A stretch of DNA of 64,000 nucleotides from Nocardia acididurans (GCF_016741815.1 NZ_JAERRJ010000005.1:1-64000), one strand, 5' to 3'. Counted from the first letter of the stretch, positions 15,097 to 24,131 are shown. The notes: generated by a model not told the origin, from the letters alone. Program-made: numbers and translations.

Positions 15097-16287
15097 TCAG
15101 ATGCCGACGTAGTTATCAGCGAAGAAGTGCCGATGGCTTTCCGAAGTGGCGAGACTGTGCAGCCGGGCGCTCCGCAGCATCCGCTGGTAGGCGGCCTCGG
15201 GGTCGTCCGGTGCGGGTGGGTGCAGCAGGTCGATCATCCAGTGCGAGAACTCCTGGGCCCGCCGGATCAACGGCAGGCAGTCGGCCGAATAGCGGTGCAG
15301 CGCCGTCTCGTCGCCGGTGTGCACGGCGGTGGTGAGCGCCCGCGCCAGCAGCCGGGCTTCGGCGATGGCGAGGTTCGCGCCCTTGGCCGCGGACGGGCTG
15401 ATCGAGGTGGCGGCGTCACCGGCGAGCAGCAGCCGCCCGTGCTGGATCGGGTCGAGGATCTCCGAGCGCAGCCGGACCAGTCCGCGTTCGAGGATCGGCC
15501 CGCGCGCGGGTGCGCCGTACCGCGGGGCGTCCAGGCGTCGGTCGAGTTCGGCCCAGATCCGCTGCTCGTCCCAATCGTCCACGCCCGCAGCGGGATCGCA
15601 CTGCAGGTAGTAGCGGGTGACGTCCGGGCTGCGCGGCATCTGCCCCGCGAAGCCGTCGCCGTGCACGCCGTACAGGACGCTGTGCGAGGTGGGCGGGGCC
15701 TGGACGAGCAGGGCGAGCCAGGTGATGCCGTGGTCGCGTACGGCGGTGGCGGCGGGCACGGCGCTTCTGGCGATACCGCGCGCGCCGTCGCAGCCGGCGA
15801 GATAGCGTGCCTCGTACCGGGTTTCGGCGCCGCGGGCGTCGCGGAGCAGGGCCCACGGCCGTTCCTCGTGCAGGCCGCCGATCGCCGTCGCGGTGGTGTC
15901 GAACAGAATTCTTCCGCCACGCCGCAATAATTCTGCGATCAAATCCGTCACCAGCAGCTGCTGCGGGTATACGGTATGCACACGGCCGCGACCGAGCTCG
16001 CTGTAGCGCAGTTCCACTCGGCCCGCGGCACTGCGGAACTCACAGCGGTCATGGGTGCGCCCGGCATGGCGGAGCCCGTGGTCGAGGCCGTGCGCGCGCA
16101 GCACGTCCACACTGTCGGGCGAGAGGAATCCGGCGCGAGCGCGCTGCTCGACATGCGCTCGGCCACGTCTTTCGACGACGACGCAGTCGACACCGGCGGC
16201 GCACAGCAGATTGGCCAGCACCAGGCCCGCTGGGCCCGCACCCAGGACGAGCACCGCTGTGGCAGGGATGTTCGTTCCCACAGGCAC
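15097..16287 (-). CDS. PobA-like FAD-dependent aromatic hydroxylase
   Basis: This 396-aa group A flavin monooxygenase has GAGPAGLVLANLL (FAD ADP-binding), VVERR...VEQRARAGFLSPDSVDVL as in 4-hydroxybenzoate 3-monooxygenase, the DG motif AGCDGARGIARSAV, and LLLAGDAATSISPSAAKGANLAIAEA. The usual GDAAH is GDAAT here. Length matches PobA (about 394). It should hydroxylate a small aromatic acid with NAD(P)H and O2. The substrate residues of true PobA cannot be confirmed by eye. It is the first gene of a two-gene operon with the methyltransferase fusion, which points to tailoring of a phenolic compound rather than plain catabolism. Confidence 0.82.
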   Translation of the reverse strand: MPVGTNIPATAVLVLGAGPAGLVLANLLCAAGVDCVVVERRGRAHVEQRARAGFLSPDSVDVLRAHGLDHGLRHAGRTHDRCEFRSAAGRVELRYSELGRGRVHTVYPQQLLVTDLIAELLRRGGRILFDTTATAIGGLHEERPWALLRDARGAETRYEARYLAGCDGARGIARSAVPAATAVRDHGITWLALLVQAPPTSHSVLYGVHGDGFAGQMPRSPDVTRYYLQCDPAAGVDDWDEQRIWAELDRRLDAPRYGAPARGPILERGLVRLRSEILDPIQHGRLLLAGDAATSISPSAAKGANLAIAEARLLARALTTAVHTGDETALHRYSADCLPLIRRAQEFSHWMIDLLHPPAPDDPEAAYQRMLRSARLHSLATSESHRHFFADNYVGI

Positions 16288-16507
16288 CGGCCAAACCTAG
16301 AGCAACCGTCACTCCAGAACCCGGTAGGGCGGGACCGCGTGTCCGCCTGCGCCACAAGGGGTTTCCGATTTGGTCCAATTGTCACTTTTGGTGCATTTCT
16401 TCGGATCGGGGTGGCCGGAGCAACGCCCTACCCCATCCACCCGGCGGCATCCGTATGCTGTGCGCGGGCGGGGGCTCGAATACCGAAGACCGGGAGGAAG
16501 TTTGAAG

Positions 16508-17008
16508 TTGCACATGATCGGACGGCTCGGAGTCGCCGCGCTGGCGGGTGCCAGCGTGCTGGCGCTGGCGGGATGCGGCAGCGACGACAAGCCCGCGACC
16601 AAGGCCAAGACGACGACCACGACGAAAGCGACAGCGGCGGCGAACACCCCGCCGGTGCCCACCGTCGCCGAGCTGAACCAGGAGCTCACGGACACGCTGA
16701 ATCCGGCTGTGCCGGACGCGCAGAAGGTCGCCAACTTCGAGGACGGCGAAGCCGCGCTGGCCAAGGATCCGGAGATGATCAGCAAGCTGGTCACCGCCTA
16801 CCAGCAGAACAACGTCACCATTCAGGTCACCGACGTCACCTCGCTGGGTGACGCGCTGTCCGCGTCGGCGAACGTCTCCATCAACGGCGGCGCGCCCTCG
16901 GTCGTCACCGTGCCCTTCGTCGCGCAGGACGGCAAGTGGAAGCTCCAGAAGGCGTGGGCCTGCGCGGGATTGCAGAACCTGGGCCAGGCCTCCCCCGCCT
17001 GCGACTGA
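16508..17008 (+). CDS. Mtb12/CFP-2-like lipoprotein
   Basis: This exported protein of about 166 aa has a lipoprotein signal (LGVAALAGASVLALAGC) and a Lys/Thr-rich linker. The domain that follows resembles the mycobacterial low-molecular-weight antigen Mtb12: VPTVAELNQELTDTLNPAVP, a central amphipathic region, and VPFVAQDGKWKLQKAWAC, a WxL ending typical of that NTF2-like fold. TTG 16508 is spaced 7 nt from AGGAAG; ATG 16514 is an alternative and keeps the same lipoprotein. The function of this family is unknown. A strong SD-ATG reading antisense across its 3' end (17043) is noted elsewhere. Confidence 0.8.
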   Translation: MHMIGRLGVAALAGASVLALAGCGSDDKPATKAKTTTTTKATAAANTPPVPTVAELNQELTDTLNPAVPDAQKVANFEDGEAALAKDPEMISKLVTAYQQNNVTIQVTDVTSLGDALSASANVSINGGAPSVVTVPFVAQDGKWKLQKAWACAGLQNLGQASPACD

Positions 17009-17319
17009 GCGCCGACCAGGTTCGAGAGCGGATTGCGGGTCATCGTCCTCCTCCGTGTTCCGCTGCCGGAGCACCGTGTTCCAGCAGCCGGGAGAACGAT
17101 GACGCGCACCGCTGACAGCCGCCCGACAGCACGCCGACAGCGCCGGGCGCGATCTTCGGTAACGGACCGGTCCCGGCCGATCGCGGGCGCGACCGAATAG
17201 ATACCCACTCCACAGCAACAACTCAGGGAATTCGGGCACGATCCGAAGCCGGGAGAGGTTGACTAGGGAGTGCGCCGGTGGGCAGTTCCGGCGAAGCAGA
17301 GTCCGAGGAGGTCGGGCCT
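17009..17319. other. Intergenic region upstream of the phosphatase gene
   Basis: No plus-strand gene lies here. It contains a plausible ribosome-binding site on the minus strand (GGAGGAGG before ATG 17043) that opens only an antisense frame into the lipoprotein gene. The phosphatase promoter must lie in the last 150 bp, but I see no clear -35/-10 pair. Confidence 0.4.
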
Positions 17320-18096
17320 ATGGATTTCGCAGCCATCGACGTGGGACCTACCGAAGTCATGGCCAGGCCCGGGATGCCGCAATTGGCCGAGGTCACCGGC
17401 CGCGCCGTGAGCCGGCGCGGACGGCGCAGCGTCAACGCGGATTCCTATGCGGCGGCGACCGATCCAACCACCGGGCGCACCGCCTTCGCCGTGGCCGACG
17501 GCGTCGGCGACCATCTGGCGGCGGCCCGCGCCGCGCGCCTGGTGGCCGCGACGGCCGCCCGGGTGGCGGCGGTCGACGGCGCACGCGCGGGAATCCTTGC
17601 CGCACAACGGGAGCTGCTACGCGACCTACCCGAGTCCAAGGCGGACTGCGTGGTCGTGGTCGCGGTCCTGCCCGCGGCCGGACATCCGGACGGCCCCTGC
17701 GACATCGCCTGGATCGGCGACTGCCGCGCCTACCGCTGGAACGGGCGCACCCTGCACCAGATCACCACCGATCACACTGTGGCCGAATACTTCCGGGCCC
17801 GCGGCCGGCAACCCACGGCACGCATGGGCCATCTGGTCACCACCTCCGCCCGCACCGTGAAGCCCGAGGAGATCGGCTGCGCGGCAACGGGTTCCAGCGC
17901 CGGTCGGCTGCTGCTCTGCTCCGACGGCGCGCACAAGCTCCTCGACATCGCCGCGATCAAGGCCATTCTGGCGGCGGATCTGCCGCCCGGCCCCACCGCC
18001 GAGGCGCTGACCGATACCGCCCTGCGCCTCGGCAGCACCGACAACACCACCGCGTTCGTCATCGACGCGCGGCGGCTGTCACCGCCCCGGGGTTAG
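17320..18096 (+). CDS. PP2C-family Ser/Thr protein phosphatase
   Basis: This 258-aa soluble metal-dependent phosphatase has VSRRGRRSVNADSYAA at motif 1, AVADGVGDHLAA with the metal Asp, IAWIGDCRAYRW, LLCSDGAHKLLD and the final STDNTTAFVIDA with the metal-binding Asp-Asn. In motif 1 the usual Asn-Glu-Asp is Asn-Ala-Asp, so one metal-shell residue is changed. There is no membrane anchor or sensor domain. ATG 17320 has GAGGAGG 8 nt upstream; a GTG at 17278 is also in frame but has no such site. Its 3' end overlaps the convergent isochorismatase gene by 18 bp. Confidence 0.85.
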   Translation: MDFAAIDVGPTEVMARPGMPQLAEVTGRAVSRRGRRSVNADSYAAATDPTTGRTAFAVADGVGDHLAAARAARLVAATAARVAAVDGARAGILAAQRELLRDLPESKADCVVVVAVLPAAGHPDGPCDIAWIGDCRAYRWNGRTLHQITTDHTVAEYFRARGRQPTARMGHLVTTSARTVKPEEIGCAATGSSAGRLLLCSDGAHKLLDIAAIKAILAADLPPGPTAEALTDTALRLGSTDNTTAFVIDARRLSPPRG

Positions 18097-18690
18097 CTGC
18101 TCCAGCGTCGGCACGACCACACCGAAGAGATCGGCGATGGTGGTGAGGGCCGCGGTCTGCAGCACCTCGGCCGGGACGGTGCCGCCGTCGGGGCCGGGCA
18201 GCGGACGAGTCGCGGTGGCCTCGGCGACGACCGTCGGACGGTAGCCGAGGTGGAAGGCGCCCTGGGCGGTGAACTGGACGCACATGTGGGTCATGAAACC
18301 AGCGAGCACCAGGTTCTCCCCCGCGCCGAGGTCGCGCAGGGTGGCCTCCAGGGTGGTGTCGTGGAAGCCGTTCGGCACGGTTTTCACCACGACGGGTTCA
18401 CCGGGCAGCGGGGCGACGGGATCGCTGATCGCGCCGATGTCGGCCCGGATGTCGTAGGGGCCGCCGGGGCCGCCGTCGTTGACGATGTGCACGACGGGGC
18501 GGCCCAGGGCGCGGGCGGCGGCGAGCAGGCGGGCGGCGGCTTCGAGGGTCCGCTCGGCCTCTGGCAGCGCCATGACCCCGGTGCGATAGGTGTTCTGGAA
18601 GTCGATCAGCACCAGGGTGGCGTCGGACAGTTCGGCGGGCCGGTTGTCGAGGCCGCTGACGGTGCGCAGAGTCGGTGAGGCAGTGGTCAT
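18079..18690 (-). CDS. Isochorismatase-family cysteine hydrolase
   Basis: This 203-aa enzyme has the family triad: Asp in LVLIDFQNTY, Lys in VVVKTVPNGFHDT, and Cys in VLAGFMTHMCVQFTA. Related enzymes include nicotinamidase, isochorismatase and amidohydrolases; the length and the GFMTHMC motif favour a general amide or ester hydrolase of unknown substrate. ATG 18690 has AGGAGAA upstream. A 27-codon lipoprotein gene precedes it by 26 bp in the same direction, and a GlxA-type regulator is divergent from both, so it is probably controlled by that regulator. Confidence 0.85.
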   Translation of the reverse strand: MTTASPTLRTVSGLDNRPAELSDATLVLIDFQNTYRTGVMALPEAERTLEAAARLLAAARALGRPVVHIVNDGGPGGPYDIRADIGAISDPVAPLPGEPVVVKTVPNGFHDTTLEATLRDLGAGENLVLAGFMTHMCVQFTAQGAFHLGYRPTVVAEATATRPLPGPDGGTVPAEVLQTAALTTIADLFGVVVPTLEQLTPGR

Positions 18691-18716
18691 TTCGGGTTCT
18701 CCTGCGTCGAGGGTGA

Positions 18717-18800
18717 TCAGTTGCCGGCGGTGGACTGGCAGGCCGAGACCGTGAGGGCGATACCGGCGAGGGTGAGGGTCGTGCGGGCGAAGCGGTGCAT
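18717..18800 (-). CDS. 27-residue lipoprotein minigene
   Basis: A complete minigene: AGGAGC Shine-Dalgarno, 6-7 nt, ATG 18800, 28 codons including TGA. The peptide is basic at the start (MHRFARTT), hydrophobic (LTLAGIALT), and ends with a lipobox VSAC followed by only six residues. It is therefore a signal peptide with almost no mature part. It sits between a divergent GlxA-type regulator and the isochorismatase-family gene and is co-directional with the latter. It could be a tiny lipid-anchored peptide, a regulatory leader peptide or a decayed lipoprotein. The translation signals look genuine. Confidence 0.6.
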   Translation of the reverse strand: MHRFARTTLTLAGIALTVSACQSTAGN

Positions 18801-18922
18801 ACGAGCTCCTGAGCGGGGGTTTTCGGTACGGCATCCACGATCGCGCGGACCGCGGGCGCTCGACAGTGGCTCGCGCGCCTACAATCGACGGAATTGGGCC
18901 AACTCGGTGCGGGAGTATTGCT

Positions 18923-19891
18923 GTGGATGTGATCGCGGTCGTCGGATTCGACGGGATCAATCCGTTCCACCTGTCCGTACCGTGCCTGGTCTTCGGGGCG
19001 GAGCAGCCCTCTCCCGAACTGCCGCCGTGTGAGATCCGGGTGTGCACGCCCGACGCCGCGCCGATCGTCACGACCGCCGGATTCAGCGTGTCCACCGGCT
19101 TCGGGCTGGACGAGGTGGCGGGCGCGTCCATGGTGATCGTGCCCAGCTGGCCGGATCCCGAGCTACCGGCCCCGGCCGAGATCGTGGACGCCGTGCGCAC
19201 CGCGCACGACAGCGGAGCCCGGGTGGTCGGACTCTGCCTGGGGGCGTTCGTGGTCGCCGACACCGGACTGCTGGCAGGCCGCCCGGCGGCCACCCACTGG
19301 AAGTGGGCCGACGTGTTCGCCCGCCGCTTCCCCGAGGTGCTGCTGGATCGCGAATCCCTCTATGTCGACGACGGCGATATCGTCACCTCGGCGGGCACCA
19401 CGGCCGCCATCGACACCTGCCTGCATCTGCTGCGCGGTCAGCACGGCGCGGAACTCGCGAACAAGGTCGCGCGCCGGCTGGTCACGCCGCCGCATCGCGC
19501 GGGCGGGCAGGCGCAGTTCATCGAACACCCCTTGCCCGCAACGGGTTCGCGGCATCCGCTGGCGGAAACGCTGCGCTGGGCCATCGAACAGCTCGGCTCC
19601 GACCTGACCGTCGACCGGCTGGCCGAGCACGCCAATATGAGCCGCCGCAGCTTCACCCGGCACTTCCGGAAAACGGTGGGGGACAGCGTGAGTGCGTGGA
19701 TCGCCACCCAGCGCATCGTCATGGCGCAGCGCCTGCTGGAGACCGGTGACTACACGATCGAGCGGATCGCCGATCAGTGCGGGTTCGGCAGCGCGGTCAC
19801 CATGCGGGAACAGTTCTCCCGCGCGCTCGGCACGACACCCTCGGCGTATCGGCGCACCTTCCAGGGGCCGGGCGCGCGCCCGCTGCCCTGA
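18923..19891 (+). CDS. GlxA-type AraC-family regulator
   Basis: This 322-aa regulator has an N-terminal DJ-1/PfpI-like domain (VIAVVGFDGINPFHLSVPCLVFG, then GARVVGLCLGAFVVADTGLLAGRPAATHW with the nucleophile-elbow Cys) and a C-terminal AraC helix-turn-helix pair (LTVDRLAEHANMSRRSFTRHFR, then IERIADQCGFGSAVTMREQFSRALGTTPSAYRRTF). This is the usual length for GlxA/FtrA-like activators of amine or amide catabolism. GTG 18923 has GGGAG 7 nt upstream. It is divergent from the lipoprotein minigene and isochorismatase-family gene, its likely targets. Confidence 0.9.
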   Translation: MDVIAVVGFDGINPFHLSVPCLVFGAEQPSPELPPCEIRVCTPDAAPIVTTAGFSVSTGFGLDEVAGASMVIVPSWPDPELPAPAEIVDAVRTAHDSGARVVGLCLGAFVVADTGLLAGRPAATHWKWADVFARRFPEVLLDRESLYVDDGDIVTSAGTTAAIDTCLHLLRGQHGAELANKVARRLVTPPHRAGGQAQFIEHPLPATGSRHPLAETLRWAIEQLGSDLTVDRLAEHANMSRRSFTRHFRKTVGDSVSAWIATQRIVMAQRLLETGDYTIERIADQCGFGSAVTMREQFSRALGTTPSAYRRTFQGPGARPLP

Positions 19892-19927
19892 TGGGGGCGG
19901 TTATGTCCCAGACAATTCCAGCTTTCA

Positions 19928-20695
19928 TCAGGCGGTATGCGAGAGTTCCCCGGTTGCCGCCAGACCCACCAGTTCCTCGAATCGGGCCAGCACCTTCTGG
20001 TGGTACATCTCGAAGAGATCCTCGAACAGGGCGACCTGCGATTCGCTCGGGCCGGTCTCCGATTCCCAGACGGCCAGCAGCGCGCGCCAGACCAGCACGT
20101 GCAGATCCGGGCCCGCGGCGTAATAGGCGGCGACCGCCTCGGGAACGTCGAGCACCATTTCGCCGATCGAATTCAGCATGGCCCGCTGCATTCCGCCGTC
20201 GAGCGCGGTGAGAATCCTTCGCACCAGCCCCAATTCGATGGCGAGAAAACGGGACAGATCCGGATCCGATTCCTTGGCAAGGGTTTCCAGCTCGTCGACG
20301 CTCGCCTTCAGCGATTCCGGGGCAATTCCGCCGCCGCTCTCGGTGTAGTCGATGAGGGCGTTCAGCACGAGGGCGCGTTCCTCGGCGAGGATCCCGGCGA
20401 ACATCTCGGCGGCGAGGTCGGGGGTGGCCATCGAGAGCCGGAACAGGCGGCGGTAGACCTGCACGCCGCCCTCGCGGCGGATATCGCGGACCACGAAACC
20501 CTTGCCGCGGTGCGCGTCGGCGAAGCCGTAGGACTCCACCCGGGCCAGCACCAGCTGCGCCGTGGCGCGGTTCATCTCGAACTCGTCGGCGACCTCGCGC
20601 ACCGAGGGCATCAGGTCGCCCGGCGCGTACGTGCCGGAGACGACGCGATGCGCCAGCTCGTCCGCGACATCGGCGACCACTGTCCGATCACCCAT
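19928..20695 (-). CDS. GntR-family regulator (paralogue 1)
   Basis: This 255-aa protein has an N-terminal GntR winged helix (LMPSVREVADEFEMNRATAQLVLARVESYGFADAHRGKGFVV) and an all-helical C-terminal domain of FadR/VanR-like type without an obvious metal-binding histidine set. It aligns end to end with the regulator at 30439-31197. ATG 20695 is spaced 7 nt from AAGGA. It is divergent from the ABC1-kinase gene; the dyads at 20713-20739 are likely operator DNA. It probably regulates the lipid-oxidation locus to its right. Confidence 0.85.
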   Translation of the reverse strand: MGDRTVVADVADELAHRVVSGTYAPGDLMPSVREVADEFEMNRATAQLVLARVESYGFADAHRGKGFVVRDIRREGGVQVYRRLFRLSMATPDLAAEMFAGILAEERALVLNALIDYTESGGGIAPESLKASVDELETLAKESDPDLSRFLAIELGLVRRILTALDGGMQRAMLNSIGEMVLDVPEAVAAYYAAGPDLHVLVWRALLAVWESETGPSESQVALFEDLFEMYHQKVLARFEELVGLAATGELSHTA

Positions 20696-20712
20696 CACAC
20701 CATCCTTTCGAC

Positions 20713-20739
20713 ACTGCGCAGTTACGTCTGAGACAGTCT
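20713..20739. promoter_or_regulatory. Dyad cluster upstream of GntR paralogue 1
   Basis: The palindrome ACTGCGCAGT (20713-20722) is followed by the overlapping dyads GTCTGAGAC (20726-20734) and AGACAGTCT (20731-20739). These lie 18-45 bp upstream of the regulator start and may be its operator. Confidence 0.45.
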
Positions 20740-20876
20740 AACGCGAGAGGGGCAAACCGCTGGAATATCGGGCCCGTGTAACTGGCCACATGTCCGAAAT
20801 TCGATTCGGCACGATCGGCCGGTAGCGGCCCGGATCCGGCGGCGGCGGAAATGCCGCAACCGCGCATAATGAGCGA

Positions 20877-22322
20877 ATGGGCGATGACGCGCACCGTTTC
20901 CGTGGGTCCACCGGTAGACCACCCACCCGGCGACTCGTGCGCAATGCCAAACTCGCCACCCTGCCCGTCGCCTACGCCGGTCGCCGCGCCGCCGGAGTGG
21001 GCAAACGCGCCATGGGGCGGCCGCCCGCCGAGGTGCAGCGCGAAATCCAGCAGCGCACGGCGCAGCATATTTTCGAGGTGCTCGGCGAATTACGCGGGTG
21101 CGTAACGAAATTGGGGCAACTGCTGTCCATTTACGAACTGGCGCTGCCGGACGGAACCGGCGAACCGTATCGAATCGCATTGCGGCAGTTACAGGATTCG
21201 ACCCCGGCGATGCTGCCGCCGACCGTGCACGCGGCCATGGCGGCGAGCCTGGGGCCGGACTGGCGTTCGCAGTTCCGGGAATTCGACGACCGCAGCGCCG
21301 CGTCGGCGTCCATCGGCCAGGTGCACCGGGCCGTCTGGCAGGACGGGCGCGCGGTGGCGGTGAAGATCATGTACCCGGGCGCGCGGGCGGCGGTGCACGG
21401 GGATCTGCAGCAGCTGCGCCGAATCTCGGTGCTGGCCACGGTGTTCATCCCGGGTGCGGACGTGCACTCGCTGACCGACGGCATCAGCGCCTCCATCGAA
21501 CAGGAGCTCGACTACCTCGCCGAGGCCCGGCATCAGCGGACGTTCGCGGCGGCCTTCGCCGACGACCCGGATTTCCTGGTGCCCGAGGTGATCACGCAGT
21601 GCGGCGACGTCATCGTCAGCGAATGGGTGGACGGCATCTCCATGCCGCGGCTGATCACCTCCGGCACCCAGGCGCAGCGCGATCGGGCCGGACTGCTGGC
21701 ACTGCGCTTCGTGATCGCCGGATGGCAGCGCGCCGGACTGCTCTACGCCGACCCGCATCCCGGGAACTTCCGGCTGCTCCCCGACGGACGGCTCGGTGTG
21801 GTCGACTTCGGCGCGTGCACGCCGTGGCCGCCCGCCGAATTCCTGGCCTGGCTGGGCGATCTCGCCGAGGCGGTCTTCAACGGCGGCGTACCCGCGCTGG
21901 AGCGCGTCATCCGCGACCACGGATTCGTCGCACCGGGCCGCGACATCGACGTCGAGGCCGCCGCCGAAATGCTCGCACCCTTGCTGGAGCCGTTGCAGTA
22001 CAGCACCTTCCGCATGTCCACCGAATGGCTGGGCGGCATCGTGCGCGAGGCGACCTCACCCCGGCTCACCAATGTGACCCGGCAGTTGACCGTCCCCGGC
22101 TACTACACCCCGTTCGGCCGGGCCCTGCTCACCGCGCTCGGCACCCTGTGCCAGCTCGGCACCGGTGGCGCCTTGAAGGCCGAATTCGCCCGCGCCTCAC
22201 CGGAAATGGCGGCGGCCATGGTCGCGTTCGATCGCCGGGAGACGGCACACCTGGCCATCGCCCGCGCCGAGTCCACCCCCGCTCCACCGCAGTCGCGGCG
22301 GCTCCGCGTGGTCGGCGACTGA
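20877..22322 (+). CDS. ABC1/UbiB-family atypical kinase
   Basis: This 481-aa protein has the family signatures: KLGQLLS (KxGQ) near residue 83, ASASIGQVHRAVW, the nucleotide-binding VAVKIMYPG Lys, EQELDYLAEA, the catalytic-loop ADPHPGNF and VVDFGA (DFG). UbiB/Coq8-like proteins are ATPases that support isoprenoid quinone or lipid handling at the membrane. No transmembrane helix is obvious. The gene is divergent from the GntR paralogue and convergent with the acyl-CoA synthetase. Many actinobacteria carry several such paralogues of unknown role. Confidence 0.87.
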   Translation: MGDDAHRFRGSTGRPPTRRLVRNAKLATLPVAYAGRRAAGVGKRAMGRPPAEVQREIQQRTAQHIFEVLGELRGCVTKLGQLLSIYELALPDGTGEPYRIALRQLQDSTPAMLPPTVHAAMAASLGPDWRSQFREFDDRSAASASIGQVHRAVWQDGRAVAVKIMYPGARAAVHGDLQQLRRISVLATVFIPGADVHSLTDGISASIEQELDYLAEARHQRTFAAAFADDPDFLVPEVITQCGDVIVSEWVDGISMPRLITSGTQAQRDRAGLLALRFVIAGWQRAGLLYADPHPGNFRLLPDGRLGVVDFGACTPWPPAEFLAWLGDLAEAVFNGGVPALERVIRDHGFVAPGRDIDVEAAAEMLAPLLEPLQYSTFRMSTEWLGGIVREATSPRLTNVTRQLTVPGYYTPFGRALLTALGTLCQLGTGGALKAEFARASPEMAAAMVAFDRRETAHLAIARAESTPAPPQSRRLRVVGD

Positions 22323-22396
22323 GTGGTTGCGCGACCGTGCGCAGAACACCGGCCGGGACCGCACCCGCGGGCGGGACGACGAAAGGGGTGCCGCGC

Positions 22397-24121
22397 CTAG
22401 CGGGTCAGTTCGGCGGCCAGGTCGGCGAGGGCTTTGTGCTTGAGCTTGCCGGTGGTGGTGCGGGGGAGGTCGGGGACGAAGTGGATGTCACGGGGAACCT
22501 TGTAGCGGGCCAGGTTGGCGCGGACGTGGGCGCGGGCCTCGTCGGGGGAGAGGGTGGCGGCGGGTTTGAGGACGAGGAAGGCGGCCAGGCGTTGGCCGAA
22601 GTCGTCGTCGGGCACGCCCCAGACGCCCGCTTCGGCGATGGCGGGGTGGGTGAGCAGGATCTCCTCGACCTCCTGAGGGAAGACGTTCTCGCCGCCGGAG
22701 ACGATCATCTCGTCGTCGCGGCCGTCGATGAAAAGTCTTCCGGCGGAGTCGAAGTGGCCGACGTCGCCGGTGCTCATGAAACCGTCGACGATCTCCTTGC
22801 CGCCGCCTCCGCTGTAGCCGCTGAACTGGAAGGGGTTGCGGTTGAAGATGCGGCCGGTGACGCCGGGCGGTACCGGGTTGCCGTCGTCGTCGAGCAGCCG
22901 CAGCCGGACCAGGCCGCGGAGAGGGAAGCCGACGGTGCCGGGGGCGGCGCGCAGGTCTTCGGGCAGGGCGACGGTGCACGGGCCGATCTCGGTGGAGGCG
23001 TAGGCGTTGAAGAGGATGTCGCCGTAGGCGTTCATGAATTCGGTGCCGAGCTGTGGGGGTAGCGGCATCGCGCCGCCGAGTACAGCGGTGAGCGAGGAGG
23101 TTTCGTAGTCGGCGCGGTCTTCGGCGGGCAGATCCATGATGCGCTTGATCATGGTGGGTACCAGGAAAGCCGCTGTGGCGCTGTGCCTTTCGATGGACGC
23201 GAGCACCCACTCCGGGTCGAAGCGGGTGGTCATCACGAGTGGGGAGGTCAGCGCCAGCCCGGTCACCAGCCCGACCATGCCCATGACGTGATGCATGGGC
23301 GGGGCCAGCACGATCGGCTGCCCCGGCACCGGCACGGCGCGCAGCCGGGCGAAACGCGGCAGTTCGGCGGCCAGGGTGAGCAGGCGGGGATGCAGGTAGG
23401 TGGCCTTCTCCCGGAGTTCCCGCAGTCCCGAATTGCGCAGCGCGCCTTTGGGTGTCCCGGTGGATCCGGAGGTCAGGATCACCAGCCTGCTGCTGCGCGC
23501 GGGCCGCGTCACCGAGCGCCGGGTACCGGCGACGAGTTCGTCGATGGTGGGCACGATCCGCCCCGCACCATCCGAAACAGGCTTGGCACCAGTCGGTTTC
23601 GCGAGCACCCGCACTCCGTCGAATCCGGCCGCGTCGACTCGCTCGTGAAACTCCGCGTCGTAGATGACGACATCGATGCCGTCACGTTCGACGACCCCGC
23701 GCAGCTGTGGCCCGGAGAAGTCGTAGTTCATCGGGATCAGCCCGCAGGACAGCCGCGCTCCCGCGAGCAAGCCCTCCACGAAGCCGCGGTGATTGCGGCA
23801 CAGCACAGCCACTGTCGAGTGCGGCCCCACCCCGAATTCGTCGCGCAGTGCCGCGGCCAGCCGGGAAACCCTGTTGTGCAGCTGTTTCGCGGTGATCACG
23901 CCGTCGTCGTCGATGACGGCCGCCCGGTCCGGATGCCGGGCCGCTGAGAGCGCCAGCACGGTGGCCAGTCCCGCGCCGTGCCGCAGCGCCGCCAGAGTGG
24001 CGGGTGCGCGGCGTAGCGGGACGGTGCGTAGTGCGGCGGCGGTGAGCGCGGACCAGTACCGGGCGTTGCCGGTCGATCCGAGGTACCCCGACGCCGATGT
24101 GGGGGTCTGTACGTTGTTCAT
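22397..24121 (-). CDS. Acyl-CoA synthetase (FadD-type)
   Basis: This 574-aa ANL-superfamily enzyme has the P-loop LTSGSTGTPKGA, the motif YASTEIGPCT, STGDVGHFDSAGRLFIDGRDDEMIVSGGENVFPQEVE, and the C-terminal catalytic Lys in PRTTTGKLKHK. It should activate a fatty or sterol-derived acid as the CoA thioester. It is the last gene of a three-gene minus-strand set with the Baeyer-Villiger-type monooxygenase (10 bp gap) and SDR. That context recalls the mycobacterial mymA operon, which ends with fadD13, although this protein is longer than FadD13 (about 503 aa). Confidence 0.9.
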   Translation of the reverse strand: MNNVQTPTSASGYLGSTGNARYWSALTAAALRTVPLRRAPATLAALRHGAGLATVLALSAARHPDRAAVIDDDGVITAKQLHNRVSRLAAALRDEFGVGPHSTVAVLCRNHRGFVEGLLAGARLSCGLIPMNYDFSGPQLRGVVERDGIDVVIYDAEFHERVDAAGFDGVRVLAKPTGAKPVSDGAGRIVPTIDELVAGTRRSVTRPARSSRLVILTSGSTGTPKGALRNSGLRELREKATYLHPRLLTLAAELPRFARLRAVPVPGQPIVLAPPMHHVMGMVGLVTGLALTSPLVMTTRFDPEWVLASIERHSATAAFLVPTMIKRIMDLPAEDRADYETSSLTAVLGGAMPLPPQLGTEFMNAYGDILFNAYASTEIGPCTVALPEDLRAAPGTVGFPLRGLVRLRLLDDDGNPVPPGVTGRIFNRNPFQFSGYSGGGGKEIVDGFMSTGDVGHFDSAGRLFIDGRDDEMIVSGGENVFPQEVEEILLTHPAIAEAGVWGVPDDDFGQRLAAFLVLKPAATLSPDEARAHVRANLARYKVPRDIHFVPDLPRTTTGKLKHKALADLAAELTR

Positions 24122-24131
24122 GAAACTTCCA

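Noticed and set aside
16822..17043. Antisense ORF (73 codons) with a very strong Shine-Dalgarno sequence before ATG 17043
   Set aside because: Most of it runs antisense through the Mtb12-like lipoprotein gene and the peptide has no recognisable pattern; the SD-like GGAGGAGG may be chance in GC-rich DNA. Worth a look only if ribosome profiling shows signal.
2638..20740. The 10-mer AGACAGTCTA shared by the vapBC operator (2638) and the GntR promoter (20731)
   Set aside because: The surrounding sequence differs and the regulators are unrelated; likely coincidence.
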